Origin: Candidatus Syntrophopropionicum ammoniitolerans
GTDB lineage: Bacteria; Bacillota; Desulfotomaculia; Desulfotomaculales; Pelotomaculaceae
Direction: 5' to 3'
Assembly (NCBI GenBank): GCA_013201395.1
Contig: JABMJD010000014.1
Location: 1 to 47,584 of the forward strand
DNA: 47,584 nt
The notes under the pieces are model-generated. The model was not told where the DNA came from and made no database searches. It saw nothing but the letters and a program-made list of their open reading frames with translations. A program made the translations under genes and the position numbers. The stretch's first letter is position 1. The number at the start of each line of letters is the position of its first letter. Positions 25,330 through 34,591 of the stretch are shown one piece after another.

Positions 25330-25745
25330 ATGGGGGCTCTGCCCCCATACCCCCGAGGTTTATACGCTTTTGGGCTTACCGGTATAATATAAAACAGCGG
25401 GCAATAATAAGCCTGCCGTACCGTATAAGCCGTAGCAAGCGTGGGGTCGCTCCTCAGTGTTGCCCCGTTTATGCTACCATAATAGTATTGACAAAGATTT
25501 GGATGGTTATTCCGTTTACACTAAAGAATGCTCACAACCGAATTGTTGGAGCTCATTCATCCTCGGGCTCGGGCCAACTGCCGCTTCTACTGCTCAAACA
25601 GCGGCTGCATCTACTTTCTCACCTTCCCAACTTTCCCACCCTCTGCTTTCAGCTTTCCCGCATTCCACCCGACCGCAGGGGAATACCCCAGAGACTGTGT
25701 CCCCATTTCTCTGTATTACTGGACATTTGACTTCGAGAAGTTCAC
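25330..25745. repeat. Dispersed intergenic repeat, copy 4 (composite)
   Basis: The 540-base gap holds no gene. It starts with a GGGGGC/GCCCCC palindrome (25333-25349). Bases 25430-25542 match the reverse complement of 32943-33056 closely. The rest repeats modules of copy 1: a '-CCAACT-GCCGCTT--GCTCAAACAG' block, a CTTTCAGCTTTCCCGC pyrimidine tract and GTGTCCCCATTTCTCTG. Confidence 0.65.
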
Positions 25746-25802
25746 TAGATATAATTACTAGCAAACGGCGATGGGGCTCGCCATAATGCTTCTAGCTGAT
25801 AG

Positions 25803-25841
25803 CTCCTACCAGGGGTTTTACCTATTGGTAGGAGTTCTTTA
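25803..25841 (+). terminator. Terminator-like hairpin ahead of the dynamin gene
   Basis: CTCCTACCA (25803-25811) pairs exactly with TGGTAGGAG (25826-25834), followed by TTCTTTATTT. It lies 20 bases before the start codon, so it is either the end of an upstream transcript or an attenuator. Confidence 0.6.
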
Positions 25842-25860
25842 TTTACAGGAGGAGTAGTAA

Positions 25861-27621
25861 ATGGATAAAAATTATGGTGGGCTGAAAAAAGAAATACTGC
25901 ATAATGTCGATATCTTGGCAGGTATTGCTATTAAAAGAGGGGCCAAAAACATCATTGAATACCTGTTTGAAGTAAAACAGAGGCTCATAAACAATCATTT
26001 CAATTTGGTTGTTTTGGGTGCATTTAAAAGGGGTAAGACTACCTTTTTGAATGCTCTACTGGGTACAGATATTTTATCTACTGACGTTTTGCCTCTAACA
26101 TCTGTGGTTACCCTGATTAGGTACGGCCAGGAAATAGGAACGGAGGTAGTTTTTTTAAATGGCGAAACCAAAAATATTGCCTCTGAACAGCTAGCAGATT
26201 ACGTGACGGAATCTGGAAACCCTGCTAACGAAAAAAGAGTAAAAAGTGTTCACCTGGAGTATCCGTCGACATATCTTAAGGATGATCTGATCCTTATCGA
26301 TACCCCCGGAGTTGGTTCAATATATCAAAACAACACAGATGAAACATATGATTACCTACCCAAGGTTGACGCAGCTGTATTTCTTTTATCATCTGATCAG
26401 CCGCTGAGTCGGTCGGAAATAGATTTTTAAAGGGACATTTCAAAGTATTCAGTTGAAACCTTTTTCATTCTAAACAAAATTGATTACCTATCAAAAGAGG
26501 ATGTTCAAAAATCAATAGGGTTTTTAAAAAAAATATTAAATGATAAGGTTGGTTTGACTAGCGTAAATATTTTCCCACTATCAGCCAGGATGGCGCTGGA
26601 AGGAAAAATTGAACATGATGATGATAAATTAGAGGGTAGTAATTTGCCATTGTTTACGGCGGCACTAGAAAAATTCTTATTGGTAGAAAAAGGTTTTGCA
26701 GTAATTAAAGCTGCTTGTGGCAAAGGAATAAATGCTGCCCACGAACTACGATTGGGGCTAGAGTTGGAAATGAAAGCGTTGGACATTCCAATAAGCGAAT
26801 TAAGGGCAAAGAGTGTGCTTTTTGATGAAATGGTCAAGGCACTACAGCAGGAGCATAATGATAACAGCTATATTTTCAAAGGGGAAATGAAAAAGGTTTA
26901 CCGTGCTTTAGAACAGGAAATAGCCAGGTTTCAGGAAACCTATAAGGATACCCTAGAACAGGAAATCGAACAAATATATCAAAGTAAGGGTTTATCCGGC
27001 CGGCAGTTAATAGAATTTCTGGAGAAGTATATAGAAGATAAAATAAAAGAAGCACTTACGAGGTGGCAACCTACAGTTGAAAGAAAGGTAAAGGATACCT
27101 TTGATCAGGTGGTATCCCGCTTTATGACCAGAACCAATAATGTAGTCGGTGAATTATTAAGACAATCAGCAGAAATATTTGATCTGAGGTTAGAGGGTTT
27201 TACTAAAATGGAGGTTTTTACAGATGAAACCAGGCTCTATTACATTTTTGGGGAGGAACAGACACTACTCCTACCAGATAGTATAAGGTTTTATTCCTTA
27301 TTTTTGCCCAAATTTATTTCCGGGCCTATGATTATGACCAAGATGAGGAGAAAAATAGAACAGGAACTTGACCGCAACTGTGGCAGATTGAGGACTGATT
27401 ATAATGAACGTGTTGCCAAAAGCGCCCATGCTTTTCAAGGTCTGTTTGAAAAAAAATTTGACACAGCTATTGAAGGGACCCGCCTTGTTCTCACTCGTAC
27501 CATAGAAAAAAGAGAGCAAAGCCGACAAGGCGCCGTGAAAACCTACGAGGTACTAAGTCAACAGTTGACCCTGTTAGAGTCAGCTATAACGGGACTAATC
27601 CAGGTGAGGGACTACTCCTGA
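25861..27621 (+). pseudogene. Bacterial dynamin-like GTPase interrupted by one in-frame TAA
   Basis: The full frame is 586 codons with a strong AGGAGGAG site. The GTPase motifs are in order: G1 GAFKRGKTT (53-61), a conserved Thr region, G3 DTPGVGS (about 147), G4 LNKIDYL (about 206) and G5-like PLSA. The helical C-terminal half is long, charged and coiled-coil-prone, with a hydrophobic patch (LFLPKFISGPMIM) near 480 that could be the membrane paddle. Codon 190 is TAA (26428-26430) where Leu fits (EIDF-stop-RDISKY); one T-to-A change from TTA explains it. Everything after stays in frame. This is either a recent nonsense mutation, a sequencing error, or a readthrough site. Members remodel membranes. 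Confidence 0.85.
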
Positions 27622-27816
27622 CTTGAATTCCAGCAAATGACGATGGGCCCTGCTCTCCGCCCTTCACATGGGGTACACTCATCTCGGCGCCAAAGCCACT
27701 AACCATTTCCCCGGCCATCATCTTGTGCTGGAAGGAATATCTAGCCTGATTGTGGAAATCTTCTACAAGGTTTAACACCACGTCTAGCAATTCTAGCCCC
27801 TTAAGTGGGGGAGAGA
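27584..27816 (-). other. Possible gene remnant, unrecognised
   Basis: On the reverse strand a frame runs from a TAA near 27817 to 27584 with protein-like content (LELLDVVLNLVEDFHNQARY, then KMMAGEMVSGFGAEMSVPH). There is no ribosome site and only a TTG (27790) as start, and its end overlaps the dynamin gene. It may be the relic of a gene; no family was recognised. Confidence 0.2.
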
Positions 27817-27880
27817 ATAGGCTGTTTTAGCATCAGGAAAATAAATTATCTTATTAAAAAAAACCTTAGGAGACAAACCA

Positions 27881-28534
27881 TTGAATGTCAAAATCCTTTT
27901 GGCTGATGATCACAAAATTGTCCGGGAGGGGCTCCGCTCTCTATTGAGGGAACACCCCCGTGTGGAGGTGGTTGGTGAAGCCGGAAACGGCTATCAAGCT
28001 GTAGAACTGGCCCGTGAGCTAGCTCCGGATGTGGTCATCATTGACGTGGCCATGCCATTATTGAACGGTATTGAGGCCACCCGGCAAATTTTGCGGGATA
28101 ACCCCAACACAAAGGTTTTAGCCCTTTCCATGTATTCAAGCCTCCGTTATGTAATGGAAATGTTTAAAGCAGGTGCCCTGGGGTATTTGCCTAAGGAATG
28201 TGTGTTCAAAGAGCTTGTATTTGCAGTTGAGACCATACTTTTAAATAAAAGATATTTAAGCCCAAATAAGAATATGGCCGGTAATTTAGTTAGTAAATAT
28301 TTAGAAAAGAGCCAGGATGCTGAGCCGGTTTTCTCCATTTTAACCCCCAGGGAACGCCAGATAATACAACTTATTGCTGAGGGGAAAACAAGAAAGCAAA
28401 TTGCTGCCGCCTTATTTATTAGTGAAAAAACGGTGGGAGCGCATCATCGAAAAATCACACAAAAATTAGGGATAAAGGGCATTGCCGAACTTACTAAATA
28501 CGCTATTCGGGCTGGGCTGACCAGCCTACACTAG
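27881..28534 (+). CDS. NarL/FixJ-type response regulator
   Basis: The 217-residue two-domain regulator has a receiver domain (about 1-120) with acidic pocket Asp9/Asp10, phosphorylation site Asp55 (IIDVAMP) and conserved Lys105 region (YLPKE), then a LuxR-type helix-turn-helix (about 150-212, LTPRERQIIQLIAEG and SEKTVGAHHRKITQKLGI). Start TTG 27881 follows TAGGAGA by seven bases. No histidine kinase gene is adjacent, so the partner is elsewhere. A long terminator-like hairpin separates it from the chemotaxis genes downstream. Confidence 0.93.
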   Translation: MNVKILLADDHKIVREGLRSLLREHPRVEVVGEAGNGYQAVELARELAPDVVIIDVAMPLLNGIEATRQILRDNPNTKVLALSMYSSLRYVMEMFKAGALGYLPKECVFKELVFAVETILLNKRYLSPNKNMAGNLVSKYLEKSQDAEPVFSILTPRERQIIQLIAEGKTRKQIAAALFISEKTVGAHHRKITQKLGIKGIAELTKYAIRAGLTSLH

Positions 28535-28588
28535 GCGTCCACTAAGGTTTCTAAAAAACAATAAGGGTTTTAAAACAGAAAATAAGGG

Positions 28589-28650
28589 AAAACCCCTATC
28601 TACACTACATGGTTTAGTTTCGATTACTATGTTGTGGGACAGGGGTTTTT
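28589..28650 (+). terminator. Long imperfect hairpin with T-run
   Basis: AAAACCCCTATCTACACTACAT (28589-28610) pairs with few mismatches to ATGTTGTGGGACAGGGGTTTT, ending in five T residues at 28646-28650. It ends the response-regulator transcript; its length is unusual for a simple terminator. Confidence 0.6.
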
Positions 28651-28681
28651 AATTATTAAGGCAGGGGAAGGGGTGAAATGT

Positions 28682-29191
28682 TTGAACCTGAAGGAAACAC
28701 TGGACACTGACCTTCTGATTGACGACGAGTATGAGGAAAATGAGGATACTTTGGAAAATAAGTTTTTAACCTTTGTCATAAACGGGGAAGAATATGGCAT
28801 CGAAATCAGGCATGTAACTGAAATCATTGGCATCCAAAATATAACCGTAGTACCAGACATGCCCCAGTATGTTAAAGGGGTAATCAATTTACGCGGTAAG
28901 GTTATCCCGGTAATGGATGTGCGCCTGCGGTTCTGTATGGGAGCCCGTGATTATGATGAACGTACCTGCATAATAGTGATCAAAATTGAAGGACAATCGG
29001 TGGGAATGATTGTAGACCGGGTATCGGAGGTGCTGGATATACCCAAAGATAATATAGAACCGCCACCCGAAGTGAAAAAAAGTGAAAGCAGCCGCTTTAT
29101 CAAAGGTATGGGCAAGATGGATGACCGGGTGATGATGCTTCTCAATGAGTATCAGTTTCTCTTTGACGCCAATAAAGGGGAGCGGCATTGA
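28682..29191 (+). CDS. cheW: CheW-type chemotaxis coupling protein
   Basis: About 169 residues. After an acidic N-terminal extension (DLLIDDEYEENEDTLE) it shows the CheW fold: FLTFVINGEEYGIEIRHVTEII, VVPDMPQYVKGVINLRGKVIPVMDVR and VGMIVDRVSEVLDIP. CheW bridges chemoreceptors to the CheA kinase. TTG 28682 is chosen because GGGAAGGGG lies about eight bases upstream; GTG 28673 is also in frame. It precedes the MCP gene by 26 bases and the two are surely co-transcribed. No CheA is in the window. Confidence 0.9.
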   Translation: MNLKETLDTDLLIDDEYEENEDTLENKFLTFVINGEEYGIEIRHVTEIIGIQNITVVPDMPQYVKGVINLRGKVIPVMDVRLRFCMGARDYDERTCIIVIKIEGQSVGMIVDRVSEVLDIPKDNIEPPPEVKKSESSRFIKGMGKMDDRVMMLLNEYQFLFDANKGERH

Positions 29192-29217
29192 ATTAAAAAA
29201 AACAAGGGGGTTATAAA

Positions 29218-32200
29218 ATGAAACTAAAAGTTGGACAAAAGGTCGGCGCCGGGTTCACTGTTGTGTTGGCACTGCTCCTTGTGATTGGGCTTGTGGCAAT
29301 TTTTTCTGCTCGGTCGATCTCCAATGAGGTGGAAGGACTGTCAGGGATCTATGAGCGGTCCCTACTGGAGGAGGAAATTGGCAGTGAATTTAACAGGGCT
29401 GTTGCCGGAATCCGTGGTTATATTGCTTATGGGTCCAGTAGTTTTAAAGAGGACTACAACGCTTCTATGGGCCGGGTTGTCAACGCTGAGAATGCACTTC
29501 TGACGGCTGTAGGCCAGGAGCAAAAGGCTGAAGTGCAAAGGTTGATTGATGTAACCCATACATACCATCAAAGCATAACGGGCGAACTTATTCCGGCAAT
29601 CGAACAGCATTATCAGACTGCAGACCCCGCAGCTATGCTGGAGGTGCAACAGGTGGCTGGCTCACTCGTACCGATGACAAACCAGCAAAAGGAAATAGTG
29701 GATAGCCTGGTGGCAACCAACCAGACACTGTTCCAGAAAGGTATCGCTACTGTTGATCAGGGCACATCAGGGGTGATTGAAGCCATCCTAATCTGCGGCA
29801 TAATAGCCTTGCTGTTGGGTTTTGGCCTGTGCTTTTTTATTACCAGATCTGTTAAAAGTATTATTGGTTCCTTGCTTGCTGAGAGCAGCAAACTAACTGA
29901 GGCAGTTGGGGCAGGCCAATTGGACGTGCGTGGCGATGGACAAAAAATCGACCCGGAATTCCGGGGAATTATCCATGGCATGAACGATACTCTTGATGCA
30001 GTCATTGAGCCCCTGGACATGGCTGCCGACTATGTGGACAGGATTGCAAAAGGTGACACGCCCCCCAGGATTACAGCCGAATACAAGGGGGACTTTAACA
30101 ATATCAAAAACAACCTCAACAGCTGCATTGACACCATCGGCATACTAGTTGACGAGGTAGGGGTGGTTATCGGTGCCGGAAGTGAAGGCCGGCTGGAGCA
30201 GCGTGCTAATGTTGACAGAACCCAGGGTGTGTGGCGTAAAATATTAAGAGGTGTTAATGATGCTGTGGATGGGATAGTAGGGCCATTGCACATGGCAGCC
30301 GAATATGTGGATCGCATTTCCAGAGGCGATATGCCGCCCCATATTACCCAGGAATACAAGGGTGATTTCAACCAGGTCAAAAACAACCTCAACGCCTTAA
30401 TCGACAACATGAACGAGGTGCTCCAGGAGACAGAAGGGATGATCGCAGCAGTAGGTGAAGGCAGGCTCGATGCTCGCGGTAATGCAGCAGCCCTCAGTGG
30501 TGACTGGGGCAGGCTGGTGGCAGGTATGAACGGGATGGTAGAAGCAGTCGCCAATCCAGTCAATGAGCTGGTAACAGTGTTGGGTGGACTGGAGATAAAT
30601 GATCATAGCACAAATATGACCGGTGTTTATGCCGGTGCCTGGAATGATCTAAAGAACAGCACTAACAATGTGCATGGACACCTGGTGCACATCCAGCAAA
30701 TTGTTGATAATATTAGCCAGGGCAATCTAACTGATCTTGATGGACTAAAAAAACAGGGTCAGCGCTGTGAAAATGATCAGTTCATACCCGCTTTTATTAG
30801 AATGATCGAAGCAATTCAAAACCTGGTTGCCGACACCAACATGTTAGCTGAAGCGGCAGTGGAGGGTCGGCTGGACACCAGGGCAGATGCCGCAAGGCAC
30901 AGTGGCGACTATCACAAGGTAGTAGAAGGAGTCAATAAAATCTTGGATGCAGTTATCGGGCCTCTAAACATGACTGCAGAGTATGTGGAACGAATTTCCA
31001 TGGGTGATATCCCGCCGAAGATCACAGATGATTACAAAGGTGATTTTAATGAAATCAAGAATAACCTTAACGGTTTAATCGGCAACCTTGGTGGGCTCCT
31101 GGAGGAGACAGAAAGGCTAATTGCAGCGGTAGGTGAAGGCAGGCTAGAGGCTCGGGGCAACACAGAAGCCTTTGCTGGTGACTGGGGCAGGCTGGTGGGT
31201 CATATGAACGAACTGATAGTTGCAGTAGCGGAGCCGGTGGAAGAGCTGATGGCTGTTTTGCACCTGATGGCTGTTAACGATCTTAGTGATAAAATTGAAA
31301 AGAACTATCAAGGCGTCTGGGATGATCTCAAAATAGCGACCAACGAAGTGCACCAAAGATTAAGCAATATTCATACAACGGTGGTCAAGGTTGGTAGTGG
31401 CGATTTAACTGATCACGAATTTTATGAAAAAGTTGGCCGCAGAAGCGAGAAGGATGAACTGGTGCCGGGCTTTATCCGCATGCATGAAGCGATCATTAAA
31501 TTAAATGAAGATGCCGACATGCTGGTTGAAGCAGCCATAGAAGGCCGGCTAGATGCCCGCGCCGATGTAAGCCAACATGTGGGGGAATATCGTGATATTA
31601 TTGAAGGGGTCAACAAAATGATGGATGCGGTGATCAACCCAATCAATGAAGCCGCTGACTGTCTTAAAGAAATGGCCGATGGTAATTTGGATGTCAGGGT
31701 GAAGGGAGACTACCAGGGTGACCATGCGATCATTAAAAATGCCCTTAATACTACCCTGGAGGCCTTGAATGCAATCATCAAGAAAGATACTATTCGCTGT
31801 CTGCAGGAAATGGCAGATGGTAATCTGGATGTGGGAATTACCGGCGACTACCGGGGTGACTATGGCCTGATCAAGGATGCCCTCAACACCACTGTTAACG
31901 ACTTGAACGAGGTAGTGGCTCAGGTGTCAATTGCTACTGATCAGGTGAACACCGGGGCACAGCAGGTTTCCGATTCCAGTCAGTCTTTGTCTCAGGGTGC
32001 TGCTGAGTCGGCCAGCACAATGGAAGAGATTGCTTCCTCCATGCAGCAGATGAATGCCCAGACCAGGCAAAACGCTGAAAATGCCGGTCAGGCCAACCAG
32101 CTTTCTGTTGAGGCCAAGTTAAATGCCGAAAAGGGCAACGAGCAGATGGCGCAAATGGTAGAAGCTATGGCGGATATCAATGAATCGGCTGCTAATATTT

Positions 32201-32844
32201 CAAATATCATTAAGGCTATTGATGAAATCGCCTTTCAAACCAACCTGCTGGCTTTAAACGCAGCTGTTGAAGCTGCCCGCGCCGGCAAACATGGCAAAGG
32301 GTTTACCGTGGTGGCAGAAGAGGTCCGGAATTTAGCCCAGCGTAGTGCTAAAGCGGCAAAAGAGACGGCGGAGATGATCGAAGGTTCAATTAAAAAGACC
32401 GAGGTAGGAACCAAGATTGCAGAAGATACAGCCCAGGCCCTGGAAGGGATCGTAACAGGTTCAGCCCGAGTCACTGACCTAATCGGGGAAATTGCCTCTG
32501 CTTCCAGAGAACAGGCACACGGCATCGAACAGATTAATGAGGGCTTGAACCAGGTGGATCAGGTTACACAGCAAAACTCAGCCAGCGCGGAAGAACTGGC
32601 CGCCGCCAGCGAAGAAATGTCCAGCCAGTCTGATGTAGTCAGGCAAATGTTGGCCAAGTTCACACTAAAGCGCCAGGTTTTTGAGGCAGCGGCAGCGGGT
32701 GGGCAGATGAGACAACCCCAGTTGCTTCAAAACAAACATGATGAATATACCACCCGGGGTATGGTTGCTGCAACCCAAGACAGAGACCGGGTAGAGCCCC
32801 AGGATATTATTTCACTAAATGACCATGATTATGGTAATTTCTAG
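29218..32844 (+). CDS. Methyl-accepting chemotaxis protein with a long poly-HAMP array
   Basis: A 1208-residue receptor: membrane segment 1 (about 9-29), an extracytoplasmic four-helix-type sensor (about 30-183), membrane segment 2 (about 184-207), then roughly 15 HAMP-like units of about 45 residues (about 208-890), and the MCP signalling domain (about 900-1160) with the conserved hairpin tip at about 1002-1045 ([20 protein letters not shown], then [16 protein letters not shown]). Recurrent HAMP phrases include [24 protein letters not shown] and EMADGNLDV. Units 4-8 and 9-13 are a duplicated five-unit block. HAMP units pass signals along the coiled coil. There is no C-terminal methyltransferase pentapeptide. 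The ATG follows a GGGGG site. CheW is just upstream. Confidence 0.93.
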   Translation: MKLKVGQKVGAGFTVVLALLLVIGLVAIFSARSISNEVEGLSGIYERSLLEEEIGSEFNRAVAGIRGYIAYGSSSFKEDYNASMGRVVNAENALLTAVGQEQKAEVQRLIDVTHTYHQSITGELIPAIEQHYQTADPAAMLEVQQVAGSLVPMTNQQKEIVDSLVATNQTLFQKGIATVDQGTSGVIEAILICGIIALLLGFGLCFFITRSVKSIIGSLLAESSKLTEAVGAGQLDVRGDGQKIDPEFRGIIHGMNDTLDAVIEPLDMAADYVDRIAKGDTPPRITAEYKGDFNNIKNNLNSCIDTIGILVDEVGVVIGAGSEGRLEQRANVDRTQGVWRKILRGVNDAVDGIVGPLHMAAEYVDRISRGDMPPHITQEYKGDFNQVKNNLNALIDNMNEVLQETEGMIAAVGEGRLDARGNAAALSGDWGRLVAGMNGMVEAVANPVNELVTVLGGLEINDHSTNMTGVYAGAWNDLKNSTNNVHGHLVHIQQIVDNISQGNLTDLDGLKKQGQRCENDQFIPAFIRMIEAIQNLVADTNMLAEAAVEGRLDTRADAARHSGDYHKVVEGVNKILDAVIGPLNMTAEYVERISMGDIPPKITDDYKGDFNEIKNNLNGLIGNLGGLLEETERLIAAVGEGRLEARGNTEAFAGDWGRLVGHMNELIVAVAEPVEELMAVLHLMAVNDLSDKIEKNYQGVWDDLKIATNEVHQRLSNIHTTVVKVGSGDLTDHEFYEKVGRRSEKDELVPGFIRMHEAIIKLNEDADMLVEAAIEGRLDARADVSQHVGEYRDIIEGVNKMMDAVINPINEAADCLKEMADGNLDVRVKGDYQGDHAIIKNALNTTLEALNAIIKKDTIRCLQEMADGNLDVGITGDYRGDYGLIKDALNTTVNDLNEVVAQVSIATDQVNTGAQQVSDSSQSLSQGAAESASTMEEIASSMQQMNAQTRQNAENAGQANQLSVEAKLNAEKGNEQMAQMVEAMADINESAANISNIIKAIDEIAFQTNLLALNAAVEAARAGKHGKGFTVVAEEVRNLAQRSAKAAKETAEMIEGSIKKTEVGTKIAEDTAQALEGIVTGSARVTDLIGEIASASREQAHGIEQINEGLNQVDQVTQQNSASAEELAAASEEMSSQSDVVRQMLAKFTLKRQVFEAAAAGGQMRQPQLLQNKHDEYTTRGMVAATQDRDRVEPQDIISLNDHDYGNF

Positions 32845-32903
32845 TCCTATTAGAGCGGGGCAAGCGTTCTCGTCTTGACTTCCAAAGGGAAACAACAGGG
32901 GAA

Positions 32904-32936
32904 GGGTGATCCAAGGGGGATCGCCCCCTTTTTTTT
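32904..32936 (+). terminator. Rho-independent terminator
   Basis: GGGTGATCC (32904-32912) pairs with GGATCGCCC, followed by a run of eight T residues (32929-32936). It ends the cheW-MCP transcript. Confidence 0.85.
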
Positions 32937-32942
32937 CCTGCG

Positions 32943-33287
32943 GTTTGGTTGTGAGCATTTCTTAGTGTAAACGTTAATAACCATCCAAGCCCTTGTTAAT
33001 ACTACTGCTGTAGCATAAACACAGCAATGCTGGGGAGCGATCCCACGTTTGCCACGGTTTATGCTCGCTAGGGACATACCCGGCAAAAGCCAATCCCCGA
33101 ACGGGGGCGTGTCCCCATTCACCTGTCCTTGTTCCTTGAGTCTGATCCACATAGCAGCTAAAAGAGTGACCACATCTGCCTTCCAGCTCACTTTCTACTT
33201 TTCCGCCTGGCTTTCCCGCTTTCCAACTGCCCCCCCAAAGACACTGCTCTGCCCGATGTCACCTGCTTTTGTCAGCCTTGCAGATTT
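32943..33287. repeat. Dispersed intergenic repeat, copy 5 (composite)
   Basis: Bases 32943-33056 are the inverted counterpart of 25430-25542. The following part matches copy 1 in the same orientation: AAGCCAATCCCC, GTGTCCCCATTCACCTGTCC, GTCTGATCC, the pyrimidine tract CTTTCTACTTTTCCGCC and CCTGCTTTTGTCAGCC. No gene is seen in this 440-base gap. Confidence 0.65.
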
Positions 33288-33875
33288 TCACCCTAGTCTG
33301 GGGTATTCCTCCAAGCAGTTAACCAGCTCATCTACAGTTAGCAGATTAATGCCGATATTCTGCATATCAAACAGGTTGGCTGTGTGCACCGCCGGGTCTG
33401 CTGCCCCAGTACCGTCTGATAGCACTGTCACCTGGTAATCCAGGGAATTGCCATCCCAAACTGTGCTGCGGATGCAATTAGGGGTCTGCACGCCGGTAAG
33501 CACAATATGGTTGACCCCCAGCCTGCCCAGGAGCAGATCCAGCTCAGTCTGAAAAAAGGCGCTCCAGCGCCGTTTGATCACCACATACTCCCCCTTTACC
33601 GGTTTTAATTCCTCAATGATCTGAGCCCCTTTTGTTCCCGCGATGAAAGCGCCGCCCTTTTCCCGGAAAGCCTGCAGCCTGGTAATTTCCACATCGAGAC
33701 CATCCGCCCGGTAGCGGCGGACAACATGGACAACGGGCAAATCCTTGCGGCGGTAAACCGCCAGGGCTTTTTTAATCTGGGGCACCACCTGCAGGGCTCC
33801 TTTAACAGCAAAAGGTGCCCCCGACAGGCAAAAATCATTCTGCATATCAATAATCAACAGCGCCGTTTTTTCCAT
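33288..33875 (-). CDS. Isochorismatase-fold cysteine hydrolase (nicotinamidase-related)
   Basis: The 195-residue cytosolic protein has the Asp-Lys-Cys triad of the family: Asp10 (LLIIDMQNDF), Lys101 (VVIKRRWSAF) and Cys134 (GVQTPNCIRST). Members hydrolyse nicotinamide, ureidoacrylate, isochorismate and similar compounds; the substrate here cannot be read from sequence. The start ATG at 33875 has a GAGGGGGA site seven bases upstream; the frame extends 13 codons further but without a site. It is transcribed against its neighbours and stands alone. Confidence 0.88.
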   Translation of the reverse strand: MEKTALLIIDMQNDFCLSGAPFAVKGALQVVPQIKKALAVYRRKDLPVVHVVRRYRADGLDVEITRLQAFREKGGAFIAGTKGAQIIEELKPVKGEYVVIKRRWSAFFQTELDLLLGRLGVNHIVLTGVQTPNCIRSTVWDGNSLDYQVTVLSDGTGAADPAVHTANLFDMQNIGINLLTVDELVNCLEEYPRLG

Positions 33876-34052
33876 AATCAATTCCCCCTCTACTGGACAA
33901 CACCTTGAATCCATCTTAGCATGAAAATAGCCGTACTAGATCCAGATTTGCTGGTAAAATATTAACCAGTATGGTGCTAATGGGAGCATGGCGTGCTCAC
34001 CGCTTTGCTGGGGACAAATCTTGCTATTAACATATTCTTAGGGGTGGTAAAA

Positions 34053-34523
34053 ATGTTGAAGGTGACAATTCCGGGGGCAGAGGTGCTGGCACTAGAACAC
34101 ATTGTGCTGGATTACAATGGCACAATGGCTTGCGACGGCAGCCTAATTCCCGGTGTGGAAAAAAGGCTTAATCTACTGGCGGAACTACTGCATGTGCATA
34201 TTATTACAGCGGACACTTTTGGGTTTTGCCGGACTGCCTGCCGGGGTATAAAGGGCTATATTCATATTCTCAGTGCTGCCAGGGGCGGGCCGGAAAAAGA
34301 AGGATATATCCAGACATTGGGTGCTGAAAAGGTTGTCGCCATTGGTAACGGTGCCAACGACGCCCTAATGCTCGTCCGGGCTGCTTTAGGAATAGCCGTC
34401 ATCGGGCCCGAAGGAACCGCTGCCCGGGCAGTGCAGGCCGCAGATATTATCGCCAGGGATATTAACACCGCCCTGGACATGCTTTTAAATCCCAAAAGGC
34501 TCATAGCTACCCTGCGGCTATAA
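34053..34523 (+). CDS. Soluble P-type-ATPase-like HAD protein
   Basis: The 156-residue protein resembles the isolated phosphorylation (HAD) domain of P-type ATPases (COG4087 type). The nucleophile motif is LDYNGT with Asp20; the distal acidic motif GNGANDALM is near 108. There is no membrane segment or transport domain. The second acidic position of the first motif is Asn22 rather than Asp, which this family commonly shows. Start ATG 34053 follows AGGGGTGG. Its last 42 codons and 17 bases downstream are duplicated at 42497-42638. Confidence 0.8.
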   Translation: MLKVTIPGAEVLALEHIVLDYNGTMACDGSLIPGVEKRLNLLAELLHVHIITADTFGFCRTACRGIKGYIHILSAARGGPEKEGYIQTLGAEKVVAIGNGANDALMLVRAALGIAVIGPEGTAARAVQAADIIARDINTALDMLLNPKRLIATLRL

Positions 34524-34540
34524 CCTTGCTATTGTTCGTT
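34399..34540 (+). repeat. 142-bp direct repeat, left copy (3' end of the HAD gene)
   Basis: This segment and 42497-42638 align without gaps over 142 bases with about seven mismatches (roughly 95 percent identical). The left copy is the functional end of the HAD gene. Confidence 0.9.
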
Positions 34541-34560
34541 CTTGGGTTGCAATATATACT
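34532..34560 (+). promoter_or_regulatory. Putative promoter of the hsd operon
   Basis: TTGTTC (34532-34537) and TATACT (34555-34560) are 17 bases apart. The -35 box lies inside the direct repeat and the -10 box just outside it. Confidence 0.5.
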
Positions 34561-34591
34561 AAATAAACCTTTGATTTCGGCAGGTGGGCTA

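Noticed and set aside
25340-25760. Overlapping plus-strand frames of 77-143 codons in the repeat region
   Set aside because: All three frames are open by composition, encode Ser/Pro/Thr-rich low-complexity peptides, and match repeat blocks found in other gaps.
26428-26430. In-frame stop in the dynamin gene as a recoded amino acid
   Set aside because: The stop is TAA, for which no selenocysteine or pyrrolysine insertion is known; a point mutation is simpler.
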